A stretch of DNA of 36,762 bases from Chloroflexota bacterium. Its GTDB lineage: Bacteria; Chloroflexota; Dehalococcoidia; Dehalococcoidales; RBG-16-60-22. Both the position numbers and the translations under genes were made by a program. The stretch's first letter is position 1, and each line of letters begins with the position of its first letter. The notes beneath the pieces are model-generated. The model did not search any database, was not told the DNA's origin, and worked only from the letters and a program-made list of their open reading frames with translations. Location of the stretch: contig JAHJTL010000006.1 in NCBI GenBank assembly GCA_018829775.1, forward strand, positions 1 to 36,762, read 5' to 3'. Shown here piece after piece: positions 1-7,670 of this stretch.

Positions 1-1002
1 CTGGAAGAACTGGCCGAGGCAGGAATCCCCGATGATAACATCCGCTTCATTGCCGCCATCGGTGCGCACGGCACGATGAACGGCATAGACTTCAGGAAGA
101 AGCTGGGCGATGATGTCATGTCGCGGTTCCTGGTCTACAACCACAATCCCTATGAGAACTGTACGCCTCTCGGTGTGAGCAAGTACGGAACACCGATAGA
201 GGTTAATAGCGAGTTCGTTGCCTGCGAGCTGAAAATAGGCATCGGCACTATCGTGCCGCACCCCTACGGCTTTGGCGGTGGCTGCAAGGTCATCCTGCCC
301 GGGGTTGCCTCCATGCAGACCATTGCCTCCAACCACAACCGGCTGGTGTTCGACCCTTCAGTAGCCATTGGCAAGCTGCGGGAAAACGTAATCCTTGAGG
401 ACATCATTGAGGCCGCCAGGATGGCCCGACTTGATGTCAAGGTGGACGCCATCGTCAATCTGAAAAGGGAAGTCACCGCGCTGTTCGTCGGCGACCCGGT
501 GGAGGAGCACCGGGAGGGGGTGAAGGTGGCCATGGAGCACTACGCCACCGATGTGGTCTGGAATGCCGATATCGTCGTGGCCAACTGCTTTTCCAAGGCG
601 AACGAGATGCTGCTGGCTACGCCGGTGGTCTCCCCGCTGCTGGCTGAGGACGGCGGCGGCGACATGGTGCTGGTGGTGGTGACGCCGGAAGGCCAGATAC
701 ATCATTACTTCGACCGCAGCTTTGGCAAGAACTATGGCGGGCTTGGGTGGGGTCCGCTGTGCCGCAAGAACGCGCTGCCGAGCAACACAAAGAAGCTGAC
801 CATTCTGGCACCGTATTCGGATAAAGTTGGCGCCGACTGGGTAGCGCCTTATGAGATGGTGAACTGGGCGAGGAGCTGGCCAGAGGTCATTCAGGACCTG
901 GAGAAACGCTATGGCAATAAGGCCAAAGTGGCCGTGGTGCCGGATGCCACTATCCAGTACTTTCCGGAAGCGGTGCCGAAGTGTGATGTTTGTTCCGGTT
1001 AA
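1..1002 (+). CDS. LarA-like nickel-pincer racemase family protein, 5' truncated by window edge
   Basis: The frame is open from base 1, so about 333 C-terminal residues are visible and the true start lies outside the window. The internal ATG at 76 is not the start: codons 1-25 align residue by residue with the paralog at 1081-2358. LarA enzymes racemise 2-hydroxy acids using a nickel-pincer nucleotide; the wider DUF2088 family acts on other hydroxy acids. Visible landmarks are the first conserved His in IGAHGTM and the second in VPHPYGFGGGCK, whose Lys aligns with the lysine that carries the cofactor in lactate racemase. That His-Lys interval is one residue shorter than in the paralog (HPTAGFGGGGK). 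This could change cofactor geometry or mean altered function. No LarB, LarC or LarE cofactor genes are in view. The gene ends at a shared terminator facing its paralog. The family is clear; the substrate is unknown. Confidence 0.85.
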   Translation: MEELAEAGIPDDNIRFIAAIGAHGTMNGIDFRKKLGDDVMSRFLVYNHNPYENCTPLGVSKYGTPIEVNSEFVACELKIGIGTIVPHPYGFGGGCKVILPGVASMQTIASNHNRLVFDPSVAIGKLRENVILEDIIEAARMARLDVKVDAIVNLKREVTALFVGDPVEEHREGVKVAMEHYATDVVWNADIVVANCFSKANEMLLATPVVSPLLAEDGGGDMVLVVVTPEGQIHHYFDRSFGKNYGGLGWGPLCRKNALPSNTKKLTILAPYSDKVGADWVAPYEMVNWARSWPEVIQDLEKRYGNKAKVAVVPDATIQYFPEAVPKCDVCSG

Positions 1003-1017
1003 ATCGATTTAAGGAAC

Positions 1018-1067
1018 AAAAAAGCAGGGTGTCGGTTGATGGTTTCGCCGGCACCCTGCCTTTATTT
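1018..1067. terminator. Bidirectional rho-independent terminator between convergent larA-like genes
   Basis: A 12-bp stem (1024-1035 with 1048-1059, one G-T wobble) encloses a 12-nt loop. A run of six A at 1018-1023 gives a U-tract for minus-strand transcripts. The T-rich stretch at 1061-1067 serves plus-strand transcripts. It lies exactly between the two stop codons. Confidence 0.8.
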
Positions 1068-1080
1068 GAACTTTGATTGT

Positions 1081-2358
1081 TTAGTCGCCGGGAATGGTGG
1101 CACCGCTGGGCAGTCCGCTGTGCGGGAAGTACTGCAGTGTGCCGTCGGGGATGACCACCGCCTTTGCCTTGTTCCCGTTGCCATTTTTCAGCGCATTCAG
1201 GATCTCAGCCCAGCTATTGAGGATGGTAATCTTGTCAATCGGGCCGATCCAGTCGAGTCCGGCCTTGTCAATATAAGGGCCGAGGGCGAACATCCGCTTT
1301 ACCCTGGGCGGCAGTTTCTTGTGGGCCCCATAGAGCTGGCCGCCGATAGTCTTACCGAAGCTGCGGGCAAGGTAATGACAGACCTGCCCCTCGGGGATAT
1401 TGCCGATGACAACGAAGTCGCCGCCGGATTCCTTGAGCATCTTGCTCCCCAGGCCTGCCACTAAGGCGGCCTCGTTGGCTTTGGCATGGGCATTGGCCAC
1501 AACGATATCGGCCTCGTTTGGCGCTTCGGTTGCATAGACTTGGCGCGCCATTTTCACGCCCTCACGCTGGGCTTTAACCAGGTCGCCGCAGAAAAGCCCG
1601 ATGGTATCCCGCTTGATGTTCACCAGGGCATTGATGGAGAAATCAAGCCCCGCCATGCGCGCGATTTCTTCCATGTCCAGTCGCATGGTGTTGTCGTCCA
1701 CCCTGCCCCAGGTATCCATCACTATGGTTCCGGTATCAGAAATGGTACACAGCCTGCCGTGATTGGCGGCAATGGATTCGGTGCTGGACACGCCGGGAAG
1801 TATCATCTTGCCTCCGCCGCCGAAACCGGCGGTGGGATGGGGTACGAGCGACCCGACGGATACCTTCAAATCGCAGGCCATGAACTCGCTGTTAACCGAA
1901 ACCGGAATGCCGCGCGAGGTTTCTCCCAGGTAGGTGCAGTTCTCATAAGGATTGTGGTTGAAGACGAGGTACTTCTGGGGTATTTCCTCACCCAGCTTTT
2001 TCTGGAAGTCCATGAGCTTCATGGCACCGTGGAGTCCGAGGGCAGCGATAAACCGGATGTTCTCATCCTTGATGCCTCCCTCATGCAGCTCATCCAGAAC
2101 GTGCGGGATAATCTGGTCGGCCTTGGTTGGTCGGGTGAGGTCGTCGAAGATAATGCACACCTCTTTTTTGCCTCGCGCCATTTCGGCAAGGCGCGGTGTG
2201 CCTATGGGTTTACGAAGCGCATCCCTTATCTGTCCACCAGACATTTTGGGGGCATTCTCCCCGGCCATTCTGGGGACAATCACCTCCCAGGAATCGGGAA
2301 AATCCAGTTCCAGCTCGGTGTCACCGTACCAGCAGAACTGCGGCACTTTGACAATCAT
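1081..2358 (-). CDS. LarA-like nickel-pincer racemase family protein (DUF2088), complete
   Basis: 425 residues, the usual length for LarA. The start ATG follows a strong AAGGAGGT ribosome site. Conserved LarA landmarks are present: DDLTRPT near residues 72-78, the first catalytic His in ALGLHGAM, and the second His with the cofactor-type Lys in HPTAGFGGGGK. Known family members racemise or epimerise 2-hydroxy acids with a nickel-pincer cofactor. The gene is the last of a minus-strand operon behind two UxaA-type dehydratase subunits and an NHL propeller protein. This suggests a route in which a hydroxy acid or sugar acid is isomerised and dehydrated. A 98-bp gap separates it from the upstream uxaA-like gene, with no convincing promoter in it. 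It is a close paralog of the truncated gene at 1-1002. The maturation genes larB, larC and larE are not in the window. The substrate is inferred only as a class. Confidence 0.87.
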   Translation of the reverse strand: MIVKVPQFCWYGDTELELDFPDSWEVIVPRMAGENAPKMSGGQIRDALRKPIGTPRLAEMARGKKEVCIIFDDLTRPTKADQIIPHVLDELHEGGIKDENIRFIAALGLHGAMKLMDFQKKLGEEIPQKYLVFNHNPYENCTYLGETSRGIPVSVNSEFMACDLKVSVGSLVPHPTAGFGGGGKMILPGVSSTESIAANHGRLCTISDTGTIVMDTWGRVDDNTMRLDMEEIARMAGLDFSINALVNIKRDTIGLFCGDLVKAQREGVKMARQVYATEAPNEADIVVANAHAKANEAALVAGLGSKMLKESGGDFVVIGNIPEGQVCHYLARSFGKTIGGQLYGAHKKLPPRVKRMFALGPYIDKAGLDWIGPIDKITILNSWAEILNALKNGNGNKAKAVVIPDGTLQYFPHSGLPSGATIPGD

Positions 2359-2456
2359 GGTTGTACCTCCTTATCTATGTTCGTATCCCGTGTTATCAGC
2401 ACATCTTCCAATAAAGGGCCTCGGTGTGTCAAGCGAAATACATCATCACGTTTGCT

Positions 2457-3656
2457 CTACAATATCGGACCAAGGGTATATAAGACGATTGGTTCGCGGT
2501 ATCCCTTGCGCATCTCGCGCCTGGTCAGCTTGCCTGAGGCAACTGCGATGACCTCGTCGAAAAAGTGGTCGGCAACTTCGTCAACCGATTCCGTCCCTTC
2601 GATTATCGTATCAGCATAGATATCAAAGAAGTCCTTTTCCTGGCTGTCCCGCGGGGTGCTCTGCCGGCTGACCACGGAAATCTGGGGAATGATTGGTATT
2701 TCACCGCCCCAACCTGCGGTACAGCGGAAGCTGGAGGTGATGCCGCCGCCGGTGGAGTAAATGTGGATGAGTGCCCCGGACGCCATTTCGCCGCTTATCA
2801 ATTCGCTGGTCTGAGCCGAGCCGTCCATGAAGTACAGTCCTTTGCCCCCTGGTTTCTCACCATGTTCCAGCGCGCCCTGCAGCGGGGTGGTCCCGGTCTT
2901 GGCCAGTGCCCCCAGTGATTTTTCTTCAATTGTGGTCAAGCCCCCGGCAATGTTCCCGCGGGTAGGCTGGGTTCCTCTGATATCCTCGCCGGTGGCTTCA
3001 ATCATCGCCTCATGCCGGTCGACCATTTCACGGAACTTGCGGGCTACCTCTTCGTTCACTGCCCTTTTTGCCAGCAGATGGTCAGCGCCGATAACCTCGG
3101 TGGTTTCCGAGAAAATGGCGGTGCCTCCTTCAGCAACTAACCGGTCAAATACTTTGCCGGTGGCCAGGTTGCCGGCAAGGCCCGATACAGCACTGGAACC
3201 GCCGCATTTTACACCGATGGTGAGGTAGCTCAAGGGAAAGGGCTTCCGCTGCATCTCGGATGCCTCAGCAGCCATGCGGCGGGCGATAGTCAAACCCCGG
3301 TCAATGAAATCCTGAAAACCGTCGCTCTCCATCACGGTGAGGACCTCAACCGGCCTCTTTGATTTGGCAATCTCCTTACCAATGCTGGACGGGGAAGGGT
3401 TCTCGCAGCCGACACCGATAACAATGGCGGCGTAAACATTGGGATTGGTGCCTGCACCGGTAAAGAAGCGAAACGCCTTTTCGTTATCATCTTTAAGGCG
3501 GGCGCAGGGATGCGTGGTAATAACGGCCACGGTGCCCGGCACCGCATCGGCGATGGTAGCGGCCATTTCGTTGCTGCAGCGATTGGCTGAAATCACAGCT
3601 ACGTGGTTGCGTATTCCCGCCGAACCGTCCGGTCTTTCATAACCCAGGAATTCCAT
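2457..3656 (-). CDS. UxaA/GarD-family hydro-lyase, large (C-terminal) subunit
   Basis: 399 residues matching the C-terminal catalytic part of altronate and galactarate dehydratases. It begins with the typical FLGYERPDGSAGIRN stretch and later shows GVKCGGSSAVSGLAGN and STGGGITSSFRC. In classical UxaA this part is fused to a small SAF domain; here the SAF domain is the separate gene directly upstream. The two overlap by one base (TAATG), so translation is probably coupled and the products should form one enzyme. Family members are metal-dependent enzymes that remove water from sugar acids (altronate, galactarate) or related hydroxy acids such as sulfolactate. The LarA-like gene downstream and the NHL protein upstream do not identify the substrate. 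The C-terminal region looks intact. Confidence 0.88.
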   Translation of the reverse strand: MEFLGYERPDGSAGIRNHVAVISANRCSNEMAATIADAVPGTVAVITTHPCARLKDDNEKAFRFFTGAGTNPNVYAAIVIGVGCENPSPSSIGKEIAKSKRPVEVLTVMESDGFQDFIDRGLTIARRMAAEASEMQRKPFPLSYLTIGVKCGGSSAVSGLAGNLATGKVFDRLVAEGGTAIFSETTEVIGADHLLAKRAVNEEVARKFREMVDRHEAMIEATGEDIRGTQPTRGNIAGGLTTIEEKSLGALAKTGTTPLQGALEHGEKPGGKGLYFMDGSAQTSELISGEMASGALIHIYSTGGGITSSFRCTAGWGGEIPIIPQISVVSRQSTPRDSQEKDFFDIYADTIIEGTESVDEVADHFFDEVIAVASGKLTRREMRKGYREPIVLYTLGPIL

Positions 3657-3952
3657 TACTTAACCTCCTTGCCGCCGGGGAGGAGTGCACTTATGACATT
3701 GTGGGTGTGCACATGCTCTCCGTTGCTAATCTGCTGAGTGGCCAGGCCGATTACCTCTCCGTACTTCAGGACTTTATCGCCCTTTTTGATATCAACAACG
3801 GCCAGCTTATGCCCGAACGGCACTGCCTGCTTGGCGGTCATTTCCCCGACTGGCCCCGACTTTGAGACCAGACTGATGGTTTCCCCGGCATCGATATCAT
3901 TCAGGGCGGTGGCGGTATTATCATCGGGATTAATCCTCATCGCTCTTTTCAT
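3656..3952 (-). CDS. UxaA-family hydro-lyase, small SAF-domain subunit
   Basis: 98 residues corresponding to the N-terminal SAF domain of altronate dehydratase. Recognisable segments are PFGHKLAVVDIKKGDKV, KYGEVIGLAT and the C-terminal GEHVHTHNV, all typical of UxaA N-termini. The start at 3952 is set by GGAGGAC eight bases upstream; the second Met, five codons in, has no such site. The stop codon overlaps the start of the large subunit by one base. Split small and large subunits are common in this family and together make the dehydratase. The gap of 55 bases to the upstream NHL gene supports one transcript. Confidence 0.87.
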   Translation of the reverse strand: MKRAMRINPDDNTATALNDIDAGETISLVSKSGPVGEMTAKQAVPFGHKLAVVDIKKGDKVLKYGEVIGLATQQISNGEHVHTHNVISALLPGGKEVK

Positions 3953-4007
3953 CGCGTCAGGTCCTCCAGTGATTCCTTTTTATCTTTTTATCAGCATCAA
4001 GTAACTA

Positions 4008-4943
4008 TTACGTTTTGCGGGCGAATTTCTGGATCGCCCTCGGCCCTTTGTCAATTTTGAAGCCGGTGTAGGCAACCTCACCAACGTAGATACTGCCCTG
4101 TGAATCAACGGCAATAGCGTGCGGGGCGATGAATAAAGCTTTCTCCCGTTCCGTTCCTTCTGCTGCCCACTCGGACAGCAGCTTACCGTCGATGGTGCAT
4201 ACTCTGACACGGTCTGCCAGGTCAGAGATATACACGGTATCCTCATCATCGATGAATAGGTCGGTAGGGCGGAGCTGGTCGGTCCACATGTCGAGCAGTT
4301 TGCCTTCGCTATCGAATATCTGGAAGCGGCTGTTTTCCCGGTCGGGAATCCAGACCCGCTCCTGCCTGTCCACCCAGATGTTGTGTGGGAGGCGGAACTG
4401 GCTCGGGCCAGTGCCCGGTCCACCCCATGAGAACAGGTATTTGCCGTCGCCGGTGAATTTATGAACCTGGGCATTCCCGTAGCCATCGGCAATATAGATA
4501 TTTCCCGAGGGGCCAACGGCGACTCCGGTGGGTCGGTTGAAAGGCCCGCCGCCTCTGGTGATGGTCACCAGACTGGCAAAGAAGTCAAACTCATTAATGT
4601 AGCCCGTGTCCGACGGTTTGTCCTCGGTGCCCAGAGTCATAAGCAGCTTACCGTCTGAAGTGAATTTACGTACGGTGTGATTGAAATCATCGGTGCAGTA
4701 AATATTTCCTTCAGAATCAATACAGCTGCCGTGCGCCCGCTTGAAGATTCCTTCTCCCCAGGTGGACTGCACGTTTCCCTCGCGGTCGAATATCATCAGG
4801 GGATGCGCGCTGCGATTGAAAACATATACCCTGTCCTGCTTGTCGACAGTGATACCGCCAACATCAAGTATCGACCAATCTTTGGGATACTTCGCCCACC
4901 CATCAACCAGTTCATACGTGTATTTGCCAGAACCAAATGACAT
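4008..4943 (-). CDS. NHL-repeat / SMP-30-like beta-propeller protein
   Basis: 311 residues made of repeated NHL-type blades, each with a pattern like GITVDKQDRVYVF, GVAVGPSGNIYIADG, NIWVDRQERVWIPD and AIAVDSQGSIYVGE. This predicts a six-bladed beta-propeller. No signal peptide is visible. An in-frame ATG upstream at 4997 would add 18 residues, but the start at 4943 has AAGGAGG eight bases upstream, so I prefer it. The closest functional relatives I can name by look are peptidyl-alpha-hydroxyglycine lyases and SMP-30/gluconolactonase-like proteins, but no catalytic set can be assigned from sequence alone. It is the first gene of the operon with uxaA-like and larA-like genes. A lactonase or lyase step in the same hydroxy-acid pathway is an inference. 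Confidence 0.8.
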   Translation of the reverse strand: MSFGSGKYTYELVDGWAKYPKDWSILDVGGITVDKQDRVYVFNRSAHPLMIFDREGNVQSTWGEGIFKRAHGSCIDSEGNIYCTDDFNHTVRKFTSDGKLLMTLGTEDKPSDTGYINEFDFFASLVTITRGGGPFNRPTGVAVGPSGNIYIADGYGNAQVHKFTGDGKYLFSWGGPGTGPSQFRLPHNIWVDRQERVWIPDRENSRFQIFDSEGKLLDMWTDQLRPTDLFIDDEDTVYISDLADRVRVCTIDGKLLSEWAAEGTEREKALFIAPHAIAVDSQGSIYVGEVAYTGFKIDKGPRAIQKFARKT

Positions 4944-4982
4944 ACAATAATCCTCCTTGTACCTAAAATATTTTGTAATTAT

Positions 4983-5014
4983 CGTGTTTGCCGTCACGGA
5001 CGGCTGGCATCACG
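4983..5014 (-). other. Inverted repeat in the leader of the NHL-uxaA-larA operon
   Basis: A perfect 6-bp stem, GCCGTC/GACGGC (4990-4995 with 4999-5004, 3-nt loop), sits inside an outer CGTG/CACG pairing (4983-4986 with 5011-5014). It lies just downstream of the predicted transcription start. It could be an operator or an mRNA hairpin; no regulator is known. Confidence 0.45.
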
Positions 5015-5026
5015 AAAGTCCGCCGC

Positions 5027-5057
5027 ATTATATACATTGAAGGTCATGGCCTGTCAA
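5027..5057 (-). promoter_or_regulatory. Sigma-70-type promoter for the NHL-uxaA-larA operon
   Basis: Minus strand: TTGACA (5052-5057), 19-bp spacer, TATAAT (5027-5032). Using TATATA instead gives the ideal 17-bp spacer. The predicted start is near 5020, about 77 bases before the NHL start codon. The promoter partly abuts the end of the threonine-synthase-like gene. Confidence 0.65.
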
Positions 5058-5062
5058 GGACG

Positions 5063-6178
5063 CTACATCAGTTTCAGCATTTTCTCGGTGGCCTTCAGAC
5101 CGTGGCCGGTGAAAACGGAGACCACGACTTCACCCGGATTTGAATTGGGGAGGTACTTCTTGATGCCGGCGATGGTGGCCGCCGATGTGGGTTCGATGTA
5201 AGAGCCCTTTCGGCAGATTTCCAGAAGCGACCTCTTGATTTCTTCCTCACTCACCGCTAAGAATTCACCCCCGGTCTGCCTGACGGCATCGAATATCTGT
5301 CTGCCTCTTACCGGCCGGGCAATGGCGATACCCTCGGCCAGAGTTTCTTTCGTTTCTGCTGGCGGGACTTCTGCCAGGTTATCTTTGTAAGCGCGGTAAA
5401 GGGGGGCACAGTTTTCCGCCTGAACGCCTATGATTCGGGGCAGACGGTCGGTAATCCCTGCCCGTAGAAGTTCTTTAAAGCCGGTGTAGGCACCCAGCAG
5501 AAGCGTTCCGTTGCCAACGGGCAGGATAACGGTGTCAGGAGATTTCCAGCCAAGCTGCTCGCACACTTCAAAGGCAAAGGTTTTGGTGCCCTGGAAGAAA
5601 AACGGGTTCCAGGCGTGGCTGGCGTAGTACATCTTCTCTGCCGCCAGTAAGGCTGCCTGCGCCGTGTCCTCCCGGCTACCCGGTATCTGGTGCAGTACCG
5701 CTCCGTAAAGCTGTATCTGGGCGAGCTTTCCTGCGGAGGTATTTTGGGGCACGTAAATGTGGCATTTAACGCTGGCGCGTGCGCAGTAGGCGGCAATTGC
5801 GGCACCGGCATTCCCGGAGGAATCCTCAACCACTTCTTTTATGCCCAGTTCCTTCACCTTGCTGATAAGAACGGAGGCTCCTCTATCCTTGTAGGAGCCG
5901 GTGGGGAACAGCTGGTCCTGTTTGATGAGCACGGCTTTCCCGTCAATTACGACTTCTGTTAACGGTGTAAATCCCTCATCGAGAGAAATGATATTGTCGT
6001 CGTCCCCCAAAGGGATAGCCTCACGGTAGCGCCACATGGTTGGCTTTCTCCCTTTTATCTGGGTCAGGTCAAATACAGGCTGAAAGTCGATATCCAGAGT
6101 GCCGCCGCAGTCACATCGCCATCGCGGTTCCTTCAAAGGGTATGATGCCAGGCACTCGGTGCAGGTAAGCTGGTTCAT
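5063..6178 (-). CDS. Threonine synthase-like PLP enzyme (fold type II)
   Basis: 371 residues. An N-terminal zinc-ribbon-like Cys set (C6, C9, C22, C24) is followed by a fold-type-II PLP domain. The PLP lysine is K97 in PTGSYKDRG; the substrate loop is SSGNAGAA (120-127); the phosphate-binding glycine loop is PVGNGTLLLG. Classical threonine synthase turns O-phosphohomoserine into threonine, and this length and Cys-rich N-terminus match the archaeal/bacterial ThrC type. The gene follows ridA by only 12 bases. RidA proteins hydrolyse 2-aminoacrylate or 2-aminocrotonate, which are released by PLP enzymes that beta-eliminate Ser, Thr or related amino acids. The pairing therefore leaves open a dehydratase or ammonia-lyase activity. 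I favour threonine synthase family, exact reaction unsure. Confidence 0.8.
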   Translation of the reverse strand: MNQLTCTECLASYPLKEPRWRCDCGGTLDIDFQPVFDLTQIKGRKPTMWRYREAIPLGDDDNIISLDEGFTPLTEVVIDGKAVLIKQDQLFPTGSYKDRGASVLISKVKELGIKEVVEDSSGNAGAAIAAYCARASVKCHIYVPQNTSAGKLAQIQLYGAVLHQIPGSREDTAQAALLAAEKMYYASHAWNPFFFQGTKTFAFEVCEQLGWKSPDTVILPVGNGTLLLGAYTGFKELLRAGITDRLPRIIGVQAENCAPLYRAYKDNLAEVPPAETKETLAEGIAIARPVRGRQIFDAVRQTGGEFLAVSEEEIKRSLLEICRKGSYIEPTSAATIAGIKKYLPNSNPGEVVVSVFTGHGLKATEKMLKLM

Positions 6179-6190
6179 AACAAGCCTCGA

Positions 6191-6571
6191 TTATGCTTTA
6201 ACGGCGGCAATGGCGTCGATTTCAACCTGGAAGCCAAAGTGTAAATTCGGTGCCGGCACCACAGTACGCGCCGGCCGGTGCTCGCCGAAAAACCGAGCAT
6301 ACACCGCGTTTAATCGCTCCCAGAGCGACATATCAGCGACGTAAACGGTTACCCTCAACACGTGATTCAAATCGCTGCCGGCGGCTTGCAATATCTCGGC
6401 CAGGTTTTTCAGTACCTGTTCCGTCTGCTCTTCAATCGGGCCGGTTTTTTTCTCTCCGGATTTTGGCTCAATCGGTAGCTGACCGCATACATATACAGTA
6501 TCGCCGTGGACGATGGCCTGCGAGTAGTGTCCCGCCGGTCTGGGCGCATTTTCCGTAAATATCACCTTCAC
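6191..6571 (-). CDS. ridA: RidA/YjgF family reactive-imine deaminase
   Basis: 126 residues, full RidA length. Conserved signatures include GHYSQAIVHGDTVYVCGQ near the start, and R102 in PARTVVPAPNL. R102 corresponds to the arginine that binds the carboxylate of enamine/imine substrates. RidA hydrolyses 2-aminoacrylate and related imines to keto acids and ammonia, protecting PLP enzymes. The start is GTG: an AAGGAGGT site (6581-6588) sits nine bases upstream, and the nearby ATG at 6578 is in another frame. It is the first gene of a two-gene unit with the PLP enzyme downstream. Confidence 0.88.
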   Translation of the reverse strand: MKVIFTENAPRPAGHYSQAIVHGDTVYVCGQLPIEPKSGEKKTGPIEEQTEQVLKNLAEILQAAGSDLNHVLRVTVYVADMSLWERLNAVYARFFGEHRPARTVVPAPNLHFGFQVEIDAIAAVKA

Positions 6572-6604
6572 TTTCCATCTACCTCCTTCACCGCTATTGG
6601 TGCT

Positions 6605-6633
6605 ATTCTGTATTAATGGTCATTCGCTGTCAA
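6605..6633 (-). promoter_or_regulatory. Sigma-70-type promoter for ridA and the threonine-synthase-like gene
   Basis: Minus strand: TTGACA (6628-6633), 17-bp spacer, CAGAAT (6605-6610, four of six matches). Predicted start near 6598, giving a leader of about 27 bases that contains the AAGGAGGT site. Confidence 0.55.
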
Positions 6634-6648
6634 TGCTCGGCAAAGTAG

Positions 6649-6676
6649 AAAAAGGCACAGAGATGTCTCTGTGCCT
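6649..6676 (-). terminator. Rho-independent terminator of the fatty-acid synthesis operon
   Basis: A perfect 10-bp stem (6653-6662 with 6667-6676) with loop ATGT is followed on the minus strand by a run of five T (6649-6653). It lies about 120 bases after the degV stop. A second small perfect hairpin (6721-6736) sits between degV and this terminator. Confidence 0.85.
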
Positions 6677-6794
6677 CCTCATTTGAAAACACGTTTAACT
6701 GACAGAAATATCATCGATGTGATGGCTCAGGCCATCTTCTACCGTCCTCATCTCTTATAAGGCAGAAAATAAAACTGCAGAACGCTGGCTGGTT

Positions 6795-7649
6795 CTATTC
6801 AGTATAGAAGGCGAACGCCACCACCGCGCCCGTCGCCGATGCCATGACCGGAGTGTAGGGCGTCAAATATACCTCTTTGCAGTCTATCTGCGAGGTAACC
6901 ATTTCCTGGAGCGTTTCGCCATCAGCAATGCTATCGGTGTAGTGGAACATGGCATGTACCGGTTTCCCCGGTTCAATATGCTCCTTGGCAAGCTCGACGA
7001 TTTTGGCTAGGGCTTTCTTCTTTCCCCTGGCCCGGCCCAGGTTCTCCACCAGCCCGGTGTTGCTGACCATGCCGATGAGCGGTTTCACCCCAAACACATC
7101 ACCGAGCATCGCTATCTTCGGGGCACGACCGCTTTTAATGAGGTATTTCAGCGTGTCCATGGCGGTGACGAACTTCACCCGGGGAATCATATCATTGGTT
7201 ATCTTAACAACTTCATCGAGGCTCTTACCCGCTTTGGCGGCACGAGCCGATTCCAGAACGATGAAACCGAGGGCACCGGTTGATGTCATGCTATCGATAA
7301 TCTCAATGTTGATTTTGGGATTTTTCTCCTTTACCAGCTCTTTGCCCTTTGTGGCAGCCTCAAAGGTGGCGCTCAGCGCTTTGGAAACGAAGATACAGAC
7401 GATGCCATCGGTGGACTTGCCCAGCTCTTCAAAGACGCTGGCGAAATCACCCGGGCTGGGAGCGGCTGTGGTGGATGCTCCGTTGGCGGCATAGAAGAGC
7501 TGCCAGAATTCCTCGTTGGTCAGGTCTGTGTCCCTGTAATGTTTGCCGCCAATGACCAGACCCACCGGCACGATGCGAATGTCATACTCCTTGACCAGCT
7601 CCGGGGGCAGACAGCTTGTGGTGTCAGTAACGATACCTACTTTGGACAT
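6795..7649 (-). CDS. DegV/FakB family fatty-acid-binding protein
   Basis: 284 residues, full DegV length. The N-terminus GIVTDTTSCLPPEL and the following VPVGLVIGGKHYRD are typical. The ligand-contacting Thr/Ser segment STTAAPSPGDF lies at residues 59-69, and GRAPK replaces the common GGRIS motif. DegV proteins bind a single long-chain fatty acid; FakB members present it to the kinase FakA. The gene is last in the fatty-acid synthesis operon, 21 bases after fabG, with its own AAGGAGG site. That supports a role in carrying fatty acids to or from the Fab/PlsX pathway. No fakA is in the window, so FakB function is inferred. Confidence 0.87.
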   Translation of the reverse strand: MSKVGIVTDTTSCLPPELVKEYDIRIVPVGLVIGGKHYRDTDLTNEEFWQLFYAANGASTTAAPSPGDFASVFEELGKSTDGIVCIFVSKALSATFEAATKGKELVKEKNPKINIEIIDSMTSTGALGFIVLESARAAKAGKSLDEVVKITNDMIPRVKFVTAMDTLKYLIKSGRAPKIAMLGDVFGVKPLIGMVSNTGLVENLGRARGKKKALAKIVELAKEHIEPGKPVHAMFHYTDSIADGETLQEMVTSQIDCKEVYLTPYTPVMASATGAVVAFAFYTE

Positions 7650-7670
7650 GGCAAATCCTCCTTAGTGTAT

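Noticed and set aside
1486-2619. Long plus-strand frame (377 codons) opposite the larA-like and uxaA-like genes
   Set aside because: It lies antisense to clearly conserved genes, spans two of them and has no recognisable motif; a shadow frame in GC-rich DNA.
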